Shown: positions 23,669-33,290 of the stretch, in pieces
Layout of the letters: every line of letters begins with the position of its first letter
Position numbering within the stretch: the first letter of the stretch is position 1
Assembly: GCA_004026145.2 (NCBI GenBank)
Contig: CP034992.1
Coordinates: 17,330,801-17,394,800 of the forward strand
Length of the DNA: 64,000 bases
DNA from: Takifugu bimaculatus
Taxonomy: Eukaryota; Chordata; Actinopteri; Tetraodontiformes; Tetraodontidae
Reading direction: 5' to 3'
Notes under the pieces: model-generated
Database searches by the model: none
What the model was told of the DNA's origin: nothing
The model's input: the letters and a program-made list of their open reading frames with translations, nothing else
Program-made: the position numbers and the translations under genes

Positions 23669-23689
23669 TGACGTCACCCGATGACGTCC
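23669..23689 (+). promoter_or_regulatory. Paired CRE/ATF sites in the lsm3 promoter
   Basis: A perfect palindromic CRE (TGACGTCA, 23669-23676) and a near copy (TGACGTCC, 23682-23689), 13 bases apart start to start and 14-34 bases upstream of the ATG. Tandem CRE sites close to the start are typical of TATA-less housekeeping promoters. Confidence 0.5.
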
Positions 23690-23702
23690 AGGCTCGGCAG
23701 AA

Positions 23703-24766
23703 ATGGCGGACGAAGTTGAACAGGTTGGTTCATTGTTGTTGAATTAAGCTCTTTTATCACAACCAGTGACTTTAATCACTGGTTGACGCTGGTTAAACAT
23801 GTTCCATGTTCTGTCCTACTTTTGGCACTCGGATCTTTGTAAAGTTAATCCTTACGGGAACGCTAACCTGTAAACATGAGGATGTGTTGGCCGGCGGGTC
23901 ACGCTGGTTTATTTAAGGCATTTTTATGGTTCATTTACGTACATTTAGTTGTTTTTTTCCACGAGTGGTGGTCAAATCTATCTTGTGTTTTAAGTGGGTT
24001 GCTTTGATAAACCAGTAAACCCCGCCAGACCATAATGGTTCTCTTGATGTCATTAGTGGGCAGGAAAATTAATGGATTGGGCCAAATGTTTGAAATTGTA
24101 ATGAATTGAAATGAATCATCATTAATAATTAAGTGATAAAGTACGTTTTCAAAAAACTTAGCCACGATTGTGAATTTTCAGATTCTTGTACTGTAAACAT
24201 TTTATTTTTTACCATTTAACGGCCTTTTATCATGCAACACATTGATTCCTTAAAGGAAATGACAGCTACCGTAGTTTAAAAACCCACCGTAGTTTAAAAA
24301 ACCCTGTTATCTCCTGCAGCAACCAGCCACCAACACGGTCGAGGAGCCGTTAGATCTGATCAGACTCAGTCTGGATGAGCGGATCTACGTTAAAATGAGG
24401 AACGACCGTGAACTTCGGGGTCGGCTGCACGTACGTGGTTACTAAAATGTCTGAAGTGGCGGCTGCTTCTGTTCCGCCTCCAGAGGTTCAACAGTAGCCG
24501 GTCTTGTCTGCAGGCGTACGATCAGCACCTAAACATGATCCTGGGGGATGTGGAGGAGACGGTGACCACGGTGGAGATCGATGAGGAGACGTATGAAGAG
24601 CTGTACAAGGTGAAGCGTGTCCCTGCTGGTGACCACGTCCTCAGCTGGTTTGTGTTGTTTTTAATCTCCGCTCTTTGTATTTTAGTCCACAAAGAGGAAC
24701 ATCCCCATGCTGTTTGTGCGAGGGGACGGCGTCGTCCTCGTGGCTCCGCCCCTCCGCGTGGGTTAG
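23703..24766 (+). CDS. lsm3: U6 snRNA-associated Sm-like protein LSm3
   Basis: Four exons: 23703-23723, 24320-24430, 24514-24609 and 24686-24766, all in phase 0 with GT-AG junctions, giving 102 residues, the same as human LSM3. The product begins [20 protein letters not shown] and contains the Sm1 motif ([20 protein letters not shown]) and Sm2 motif ([20 protein letters not shown]); only a few conservative changes from the human protein as I remember it. LSm3 is a ring subunit of LSm2-8 (nuclear, binds the U6 snRNA 3' end) and LSm1-7 (cytoplasmic, mRNA decapping). The promoter has paired CRE sites. It is tail-to-tail with khk. slc6a6 lies downstream, as in mammals. Confidence 0.98.
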
Positions 24767-25226
24767 CGGCGTGCTGCCACGGCGCAGGATCCTCCAGCAT
24801 CGAGCATCTTTTGTGGGGCAGCAGATGTGAAAGTTGTTTACTGTTTTGTGTTAAAGTGAATTCAGACACTGTTGGAAACGATTTGGCTCCTGCCTGAAGG
24901 GAAAATGACACATTTTGTAAGTTTCCTCATTTCTAGAGTCGTTTGTTCCTCAGCCATGATGGTTTCCTAAAGCTGAGCAGCTTAATTAGCTCAGGTCAAA
25001 GATCGTTTCCTTTGATGTCGCAGCAGATCCTCTTTGATCTTGAAATCTGCCGATTGAAACATTATTTTTGATGACGTGTTGCTCTGAACCCAGCAGGAAT
25101 TAAAACTTGGGTTTCTCTCTAAATGCCCTCCGTTCTATTTTTAAAAAAACATTTTTTCACATCTGATCAGTTTGTGTGTTCAGATTTGTTAAAGGCAGAA
25201 AAGTTTCTCATTTGGTTTTGATGACA

Positions 25227-25232
25227 AATAAA
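25227..25232 (+). terminator. lsm3 polyadenylation signal
   Basis: AATAAA, the first after the lsm3 stop codon; implies a 3' UTR of about 480 bases. Confidence 0.55.
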
Positions 25233-25329
25233 AAGGATTAATGTGAATTATGAGTCAAAACTCTCTGCTTTGATAGTTGTCATTCAATAGATGTTTGCAG
25301 ATATAGCGAGACGGCGCCCGACTCCAGGA

Positions 25330-25396
25330 GCACCAATAACTCGCCATCAGAGCACCAGGCTTATTCTCAGGGTTGTAGGTTCAAGTCCTGGGTTGG
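25330..25396 (+). other. Degenerate tRNA-like sequence (SINE or tRNA remnant)
   Basis: AGAGCACCAGGCTTATTCTC followed by a T-arm-like GTAGGTTCAAGTCCTGG with a B-box-like GGTTCAAGTCC. The D-arm and acceptor stem cannot be drawn convincingly, so this is a remnant, not a working tRNA. Confidence 0.3.
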
Positions 25397-25667
25397 AGGA
25401 GGTCTTTTAAGAAACAACTCTGTCCTCACACGACCTTTGACCTGAGAAACCAGAACTGAGCTGGTCTGAACTCCCCACTTGCATCACTATCGGGGCTGAA
25501 GCCTGACGTCTGATATGAATAAATGAGTGGAGACATGAAGTCAAACATGAAGCTTCCAGCAGGAACGTTGTGATTTTATTGTGATTTTTAAACGGGACGC
25601 TGATGATCAAACAGAATAATCGATCAGAGCTGAAAGTTTCCATGTTCCAGTCACAGATTTTCTTCAC

Positions 25668-25712
25668 TTAAGATTAAGATGTACTTTATTCATCCCCGTG
25701 AGGAAATTGAAT
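25668..25712 (-). mobile_element. LINE 3' tail fragment
   Basis: The minus strand reads AATTTCCTCACGGGGATGAA then TAAAGTACATCTTAATCTTA, the 3' terminus typical of Rex1/L2-group fish LINEs with its short tail repeat. Only the last 45 bases are present. It lies about 90 bases past the khk stop codon on the same strand. Confidence 0.65.
25685..25690 (-). terminator. Candidate khk polyadenylation signal inside the LINE tail
   Basis: Minus-strand AATAAA 111 bases after the khk stop, donated by the LINE fragment. A second minus-strand AATAAA lies near 25575. Confidence 0.45.
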
Positions 25713-25800
25713 ATTAAATTAAAAATAACTTCATCATAATTAAGAGCTAAAGACTTAAAATCCCAAGTAATTACAATATTATTCTTCACAGTTTAGTCAC

Positions 25801-28800
25801 TCATTTACTGAACATTTCTCCGATGCTATCGTAACCATGGAAACCACATTTCCAGCCAGCGACTCTGCAACCAAACGTCAGCGCCTCCTGCAGGCTGCCC
25901 CCTACAGGTCAGGAGGATATTGAAGTTGACTTAGGTTCTACAGAAAATAAACGCTGATCCAAGATCACCGTGTGGGGAAAAAGTGCTAATTAAGATTTAA
26001 AAAACTGGACAATGGTATTCGGTGCCCGGTGCTTAAACTTTAGACTGTAATGTTCACAAAAACAACTTAAACAGAAGAAATGAACAACTTTCTTGAACAC
26101 AGTTGGATTTGTAGTCCTAACAAAGGGGAGGAGCAACTGATTTAAATGGCATCAATCATGTTTTGGACTACAATACCCAGCTGGTTCAAAATCCATGCAT
26201 TACGATGGCATTTTGCTTTTTTTGTTGCCAAATTTAAGCTTCTAAGGATCATCATCGTCTTCTACTCTGTTAACACTAATCATGCTGGGGACTCACCTTT
26301 GGACAGCGTGTAGATGACGGCAGCGTTGAAGGTGTCTCCAGCTCCCAGAGTATCAACAAGACTTTCAGGAGGAAACGCATCAGAATGAACAATCAAACCG
26401 TCAGGACCCAAAGCATCTGCTCCTTTTTCTGCCCAGGCACATATCAGGACGGCCCTGAGACCGAGACAGGCCCACAACAAGGACACGTCAGACACTGGTC
26501 TCATCGGCAGCCATTTTCAGCAGAAAGATCAAAGTCACCCCTGTTTGACGCGAGGGTAGAATCCTCTCAGAGCAGCTTCGGCGGTCAGGAAGCCGAAGTG
26601 TCGCGCCACATCTTTACTGACAAACACCTGAAAAATCACAACCTTCAAACCAGACATCAACTCTGACAGCCAGTGTTGGGAGGGGGGGGGTGCGCACCAC
26701 GTCGCCGTGTGGGAACAGCTGGTAGAGCGGCTCTCTGGCCTTCTCGATCTCCACTGACACAGTGACTCTCTGCTGTGGCGGCACGGAGGCGTTGTGCACC
26801 TCCACCTGCTGCACCATCTTCACCTGCTCCTCAGCGTTTCGGCCCTGCAGACCAACAAATAATCAGGACGGAAGAACACTAAAGATAAAGACTGAAGCAG
26901 GTAAAACGCCCCCCAGCAGGCCCCAGGGGGTGCAGGAAGGGGTTGGACTCCCAGAGACAGACACCAGAGAGAAACAGGTGTGTCACGCATGCATGTGACA
27001 CATGCGGCACGTTGGTCGGTGCTGGTTCCAGGGCTTCCAGACCTTCACTCACCTCCAGGTGGACCCACTTAAACTGACGGAGGTCAACGTTAGAGAAGTT
27101 CTCCGCTGTGACGTCAGGAAGGTTCCTGACAGACAGGAAGAGGGAGTTAATGTTGTGATAGAGGACGAAGAGCCTCCTCCCTCCTCCTCATCAGGACCTC
27201 AGCGTCCACCGAGGCGTGAAGGCGTGGACGCTGGGAGGGAGGGAGGAGCTTCTTCTGCAAACCACCAGCAGCAAAACACAAACTTTCTAAATAAATTCGG
27301 ATTTCTTTTGATTTGGGATCTTTTTAGAGTCTGTCAGGGTTTTATGGAGGTGAAGCAGTTTTGATCACATGACTCATTTACAATCAGGTCCGTTTGGACA
27401 TCAACGCTTTCACTTTAAACAGCCCATAAATTAAAGTACTACCGACAAATTTAGAGCCCAGGATTCCGGATCAGTTCACGGCAGGATTATCTGGAACCAC
27501 CATCGACTCAGATTAGACCGGGTCACATTTTAGGCTTCGAGTCGAGCAACGTTCACTGAATCCCTGAAGGTTTTGATATGAAACGTAGTTTTCTGCCCTG
27601 ATGATGCTCTCAGACTTGGTTCTGGGATAAAAGGTCTTCAGTGAATGTTGGTCGACTCCGACCAGCGGGCGGCTCGTCTTACGTGTCAAACAGAACAACG
27701 GTTCGAGATCCAGTGGTGGGACAGACCACACAACATGCACACGGAGTTTCACCTTTGACCTGCCAAACCACTGCAGAGACATCGATGGCACGTGACAGGA
27801 AGTCGTCCACGATGAAACTAGCAAGACAAATCAAGGATGCTTCAACCCGCTCATAAAACCCCAGACAGACAAAACCGAGGACGGGTCAGAGCTGATCCAA
27901 CATGGAGGTCCTGCCTGCAAGAGGGAGTTATTCTCACACACACACACACTCACACACACACACACCTGTTCATGTGGAGGATAGTGCGGCTTCCTGTGCA
28001 GACGTTACTGATGACCACAGAAGCTGGAAGGACACACTGAGCGTGCTCAGAAACCAGAGACACGTCTATGAGGAACTTCTGAAAATCCTCCAAAATAAAA
28101 CTACAGACAGGGAAGTGATTGACATCTGGGGATTTTCAACATAAAACTACAGCAGCAGACAGGTGAGACACATTCGCCCTCAGCGTTATCAGTTAGCAAA
28201 ACACATTCTTTAGTGTATCAAAGATATTTGTGTGGGTATTTTACCCTAATCACACTTTATGATAACTTTCTGTTTTATATGTTTACATATTTTAACAATA
28301 TTACCATGGAACACCTTTAGTAGCAACTATAAAGATGTCTGTATGCTTTTAACATCCCAACAACTTTACAGATACAGCACATTACAGATACTTAAATTAA
28401 ATTACAAGGCGAGCCATCACTTACTTGGCTACGGGACCAGCAGCCAGTGAGCCCATGAAGGCACTAGAGGCCCCCAGGAGGGACAGCACCGTGCAGGAGT
28501 TTGAAGCATTTCCTCCTCTTTGCCACCGCTGAGACAAACACCTGCAAATGAGATTTCTTGATGACCAAACCAAGTTTTTCATTCCAGTTTTACCACCTAT
28601 TCGAGGGTGGCGGAACAATCTTTCAGCAGTCTGTTCACACCCGGAAGACATTCGTTGACGCACAGTTGAACACAGTACGACATCTAGTAACGCGCATATT
28701 CTTACAATAACTAAACAGGGATACATTTATGACGGGATGTTGGACTCTAACACTGCAAATAACCGCGCTATTTAAACAGTAGATGCTTCATTATGCTTGA

Positions 28801-28971
28801 TTGAAATGTCTCAATAATAACAAACAAACCCATCCCGGATGCTTGATCAGCGCGATAGCATTAGCCACATGCTAACCTGCTGTCGGTGTCTTCTTCTGGA
28901 TATTTGTCAACCACGTTGATGATGTCGAGACAAACCAGCCCGACACACAGAATCTTCTTCTGCTCTTCCAT
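25801..28971 (-). CDS. khk: Ketohexokinase (hepatic fructokinase)
   Basis: Exons (minus): 28971-28877, 28541-28425, then 3a 28100-27966 or 3c 27817-27683, then 27125-27053, 26844-26698, 26627-26539, 26454-26297 and 25901-25801 (stop 25803-25801). With one exon 3 the product is 304 residues (human 298). It starts [20 protein letters not shown] and has the pfkB-family signature [19 protein letters not shown] near residues 253-271, with the catalytic Asp in GAGD and the anion hole GAG, so the enzyme should be active. It phosphorylates fructose to fructose-1-phosphate with ATP in the cytosol. All phases agree. The end differs from mammals: after GFHGYDSI it continues GEMFSK. A CTCF-like core overlaps the last acceptor. 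The 3' UTR runs into a LINE tail. Confidence 0.97.
27683..27817 (-). CDS. khk: khk alternative exon 3c
   Basis: 135 bases, phase 2 in and out, encoding [20 protein letters not shown] to [11 protein letters not shown]. It resembles mammalian exon 3c (the high-affinity fructokinase C form of liver, kidney and gut). Acceptor TTGTCTTGCTAG, strong donor CAC|GTAAGA. Confidence 0.93.
27935..27965 (+). repeat. (CA)n microsatellite abutting the khk exon 3a donor
   Basis: On the khk sense strand this is (TG)n. The GT dinucleotide of the exon 3a donor (27965-27964) is the first unit of the repeat. Confidence 0.95.
27966..28100 (-). CDS. khk: khk alternative exon 3a
   Basis: 135 bases, identical in length and phase to exon 3c and lying upstream of it, as in mammals. 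It encodes [20 protein letters not shown] through [17 protein letters not shown] and a following Arg completed by exon 4 (MNR-NLPDV) match the mammalian A form. Acceptor CCCTGTCTGTAG is strong; the donor is AACAG|GTGTGTGTG, running straight into a TG repeat. Using both exons together would also keep the frame only if 270 bases were accepted by the fold, so they are expected to be mutually exclusive. Confidence 0.9.
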
Positions 28972-29975
28972 TTCGAACTACACACAAACACAAACTGGAC
29001 TTTGACACAAATGTTTCATTATCAGAGGAAATCAACTAAACAGGGCTTCCTGTCAGCATACCTTACAAAATAAGAGTCTTATTTGGCCAGTTCATTACTG
29101 ACAAAGATAATAAGATCATATTAGTAATGCAGAATTTGTTAAAAGCCCATTTAAGATAGAAGTAAATGAATAGTTTAAAATAATTTATTAAATCACCAAG
29201 CTTTTGTCTGTATTTCTCTAGATTTGAAGCATTAATACTTTGAATTTACTCTGTATTTCAAGAGCCTGAACCTAGTAGAATAAAGTAATATTTTGGGTGA
29301 AACAGATTCGGAATTTGATTGTCATGTAAAAGCTGTAGAGATTAGTGTTGTATAATTATATTGGATGACAACAAATGAACCTGAGCTTTCAGGACGAGCA
29401 AGTGTCCTGAGATGTATATTAGAATACTGAAAAACGTAGTTGGTATTTATTCCACAGCTCAGAAATTCCAGCTCTCCTACATGGCTGACCTTGGGGATGA
29501 ACTCCCAGTCCTGCTTCCTCACTCTAATACATTTTTGAACAAGACTATGTGTCCTGGATTATAAATATGGACAGTTTCACCTCAAAACCTCCATCAGAGA
29601 AACAAACATGTTGACTTTGAGTCTCGAAACTAAATGTCCCATCTATGGGACTGAGATGATCTTATTTTACCTGAACTATCAAGATCTGTTGCATCACCTG
29701 GTTTATTAAAGCCAAATGTGCTCGCTGTGCACCGCCATGCCCTGCAGACTGGACATGCCACGTGGGACGTGCTTCGGCAGCATGTGCAACACCTGAACAG
29801 GAGCAGCTCTGGTCACTGTGTCTCACCTGGGAAAGGTCACATGACAGCAGCTCTGGAAACACGCCGACATGATCAGGAGTCAAGCGTTTTAGTGGCGGGT
29901 GCAGTTTGGACCCAAAAGCAGCACTCTGGAGAGCTGGGACCGTTGGTAACGACCTTTATTAGTATGACCTTTATC
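28972..29975. other. Upstream of khk, no gene seen
   Basis: The khk promoter should lie just right of 28971, but no TATA box or clear CpG-rich core is visible. AT-rich; small minus-strand frames here have no recognisable homology. Confidence 0.65.
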
Positions 29976-30099
29976 AGGTCAGGGGCAAACAGGTCAGGTG
30001 CAGGCAGGTCAGGGGCAAACAGGTCAGGGGCAGGCAGGTCAGGGGCAAACAGGTCAGGGGCAGGCAGGTCAGGGGCAAACAGGTCAGGGGCAGGCAGGT
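29976..30099 (+). repeat. 30-bp minisatellite
   Basis: Four copies of a 30-base unit made of two related halves, AGGTCAGGGGCAAAC and AGGTCAGGGGCAGGC, so it is also a 15-bp repeat. Confidence 0.95.
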
Positions 30100-30200
30100 T
30101 CAGCAAGAGGAGGTCAGGCAGATCAGGGCTGGAGAGTCTTGCATGGAAACGCAGAAGAAGAATCTGGCAAAGACTGAGAGTTCAGGGGAGGCTAATAAGC

Positions 30201-30378
30201 AGGGGCAGGTAGAGTGGAGCAGGGGCAGGTAGAGTGGAGCAGGGGCAGGTGGAGTGGAGCAGGGGCAGGTGGAGTGGAGCAGGGGCAGGTGGAGTGGAGC
30301 AGGAGTAGGTAGAGTGGAGCAGGGGCAGGTAGAGTGGAGCAGGGGCAGGTAGAGTGGAGCAGGGGCAGGTAGAGTGGA
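30201..30378 (+). repeat. 20-bp minisatellite
   Basis: Nine copies of AGGGGCAGGTAGAGTGGAGC (A/G variant in TAGAG/TGGAG). It shares the core AGGGGCAGG with the 30-bp array 100 bases upstream. Confidence 0.95.
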
Positions 30379-31895
30379 AAATTACTGGGGCAGAGGAGCA
30401 GGAGGGACCTGGGGGAATGGGGCTGTGACACCGTCATTGTTTCTGTTTTTGTCTTTCAGATACAAATGAAGCCAAATGTCTTTGTATCATAAAGCTCAAA
30501 TCTTGCTGCTCACACCAGCAACACGATGTTCAACCTTGAATTCCGCCACCTCAGCGGTTCAGACCCAACGGAGGGCGTCGGGGACTTCCCCTCATCTGAT
30601 CAGGAAACGTGTCTCAGATGGAGCAGTTTGTTAATGCCTCATTTTAATGCATTTTTTCTGTCTGAGCAGGAATTAAAAATCTCTTTGAGTGGTCACAAAG
30701 CAGATTTGGGATATTTAAAGCCTGATTCCACTAATGCTCTTTCGTCACTGTGGTTACAGCTTCACAGGAACTGCTTGTAGAGTTCCAGCCTGTTGTGATT
30801 TACATTCAAACTGCTGCATAAATGTTATTATTAATTATTATTCTGATGCTGCTCAGTCACGTAGCAGAAGAAAGCTGAGCAGCACCGTCCAGGGAGCGCA
30901 GCGGTGGCCCCCACAAAGGACCTTGATCAACAGCTACATGATATAAATATGGAGCCATGTGCTGTTGCAACCACGGGGTGGCGCTGTAGACCCCAAAGAG
31001 CCAGGACGCGCACACACACGCTCTTCACCGTTCACACACTGGTGGCAGCACCGTCCTTGACTGGTGGAATGTTTCCATGTTATTCTAACTGTGGGACCAG
31101 AGCTGGTCGTCTGAGCCTGAACCTCGTTCTGTGAGAAGAATAAAGAAAAGTGCGGATTTGCCAACATGCTAACACGCTAACATGCTAACATGCTAACGTG
31201 ACTGACAGGAGCGCGACACATAGCAGCTCCCTGACGGTTCAACAGTTTGTGATATTCCAGCCACTTTCCGACGGAATCCTCAGCAAACACGTGAAGCGAG
31301 TGACTGCCACACGTCTCCACGACCTGTGTCGGGGGTATTTTTACCTCTGATGCTCCGCGGCCACATCGCTCAGCGTTCACACTGGCGCTAACAATGTCTC
31401 TGAAGTTATTTTCCTCCTGCGCTCCGCTACAACGCGCCCCCCCGGCCTCATTATTTCAGGATTAGAGAGGATGACATGTGAGTGGAAAGTTATCCTGGAC
31501 GCAGACAGCTTAGGCCGCGCGTGCACTCGGCATTTAAACATCGTTGTGCACTTCTGGAAAAATGTTACATGTGTGAGGCTGATGCTGCCCAACAAGGAGA
31601 CAGAAGACACACAACCACAATATACACGCAACATGTGGGTCAAAAAACCTGACCCAGGCGGAAAGGTCAGCATTCCGGACCTCATAATATTGATACGGTA
31701 AGATTAATACGCAGGTTTGGTGCGATTCTTGAGAAACTCTTCTGATAATCTGCATCCACCGTTTAAAACAAACGGTGTTGAACTGAGTCATCAGAGATAA
31801 AAACAGGCACATGACAGAGGTGTGTCACATGGTGAAACACTGCTGAAGAACAACTGCAGACAGACGAACACGTCGAGCACGTACGAGCACAAGAG
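30379..31895. other. Gene-poor, nothing recognised
   Basis: No supported exon or RNA gene. A short CATGCTAA repeat occurs at about 31165-31198. Confidence 0.65.
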
Positions 31896-31907
31896 CACAC
31901 ACACACG

Positions 31908-31966
<59 letters not shown>

Positions 31967-31988
31967 ACACACGCACACACACACACAC

Positions 31989-32053
<65 letters not shown>

Positions 32054-32101
32054 CACGCACGCACACACACACGCACACACACGCACGCACACACACGCAC
32101 G

Positions 32102-32133
<32 letters not shown>

Positions 32134-32335
32134 CACGCACGCACACACACGCACACACACACGCACACACACGCACGCACACACACGCACGCACACACAC
32201 GCACACACACGCACGCACACACACGCACACACACACACACACACACACCACACACACACACACACACACGCACACACACACACACACGCACGCACACACA
32301 CACACACACACACACGCACACACACGCACGCACAC

Positions 32336-32376
<41 letters not shown>

Positions 32377-32388
32377 CACACACACACG

Positions 32389-32424
<36 letters not shown>
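31896..32424 (+). repeat. Compound (CA)n / CACG tract, about 530 bp
   Basis: Almost unbroken alternating pyrimidine-purine sequence of CA with frequent CG steps, arranged in repeating blocks such as CACACACGCACG. One CC step at about 32248 is the only clear break of alternation. Confidence 0.97.
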
Positions 32425-32426
<2 letters not shown>

Positions 32427-32699
32427 CTCTCTCTCTTTTCTAATGGAGATGCCAGAAATAACACCTCCTTCACAGCGTTTCTGTTTTTCACACGAGGAGC
32501 CCAAACAGGACCAGAACCAGACTTTCACCCTCTACTGGACCCTACGTTGGTTCTCTGGATTCTGGATTCTTCTGTCCTGTTGATGTGGAGCTCGTGGTCA
32601 CCTGTGGAACATCTGTATCATGCTATGGATGTGAGGCGCAGCTCCGTAAGGTGCATGAAGCGTGTAGCAGCAGCAACTTCAGGGCGGCCCCTGAGGGGG

Positions 32700-33018
32700 G
32701 CCCCAGGGGCCGCCAGAATGGCCTTTAGGCCCCCAGAATGGCCCCTGGGGCCCCTAGAATGGCCTTGAGGCCCCCAGAATGGCCCCTGAGGCCCCTAGAA
32801 TGGCCCCTGAGGCCCCCAGAATGGCCCCTGAGGCCCCTAGAATGGCCCCTGAGGCCCCCAGAATGGCCCCTGGGGCCCCTAGAATGGCCCTGAGGCCCCC
32901 AGAATGGCCCCTGAGGCCCCTAGAATGGCCCGGAGGCCCCCAGAATGGCCCTGAGGCCCCCAGAATGGCCCCTGAGGCCCCTAGAATGGCCCTCAGGCCC
33001 CCAGAATGGCCCTGAGGC
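32700..33018 (+). repeat. About 20-bp GGCCCC-rich minisatellite
   Basis: About 15 copies of AGAATGGCCCCTGAGGCCCC with alternation of CCCCC and CCCCT before AGAATGG. Both strands are open in frame, giving spurious Ala/Pro or Gly/Ala frames. Confidence 0.95.
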
Positions 33019-33161
33019 TCTGAGTGCTGATCATCTTCACACAGAAGCACAGCGCTGCTGGGCTTCCTCCTGGTGAACTGCTACTGTATCCTAAAGGCCA
33101 AATGCCATAAAGACCCAACACAGGATCTCCCAGCAGGGTTCCTCGGGGCTCCTGAGGTCAC

Positions 33162-33290
33162 CTGGCAGGTCCGGGGAGCGGCCTCGTCCTCACTCACACT
33201 GGCTGCATCCTCCAGCTCAACGAGCATCTGCTTGCTGAGGCTGGATGAAGGTAGCGTCCTTCTCAGCTGCCTTTTGTTGCCCCTGACAGC
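33162..33290 (-). CDS. Possible coding exon of an unrecognised gene
   Basis: 129 bases (43 codons, phase 0 both ends) fully open on the minus strand between an acceptor-like CTTTAG (33291) and a donor CAG|GTGACC. The predicted peptide runs from a basic part (RGNKRQLRRTLPSSSLSKQM) to an acidic part (LVELEDAASVSEDEAAPRTC), a composition unlike the translated repeats around it. I recognise no family and see no partner exon nearby; it may be chance or a relic. Confidence 0.2.

Larger units (their letters stand above)
24767..25667. other. lsm3 3' UTR and lsm3-khk convergent spacer
   Basis: lsm3 3' UTR to about 25250, then a tRNA-like remnant and unique sequence. The 900 bases contain no further exon. 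Confidence 0.6.

Noticed and set aside
31763..32583. Long frames of 198-253 codons on both strands
   Set aside because: They are translations of the CA/CG repeat (Cys-Val or His-Thr) with no coding signature.
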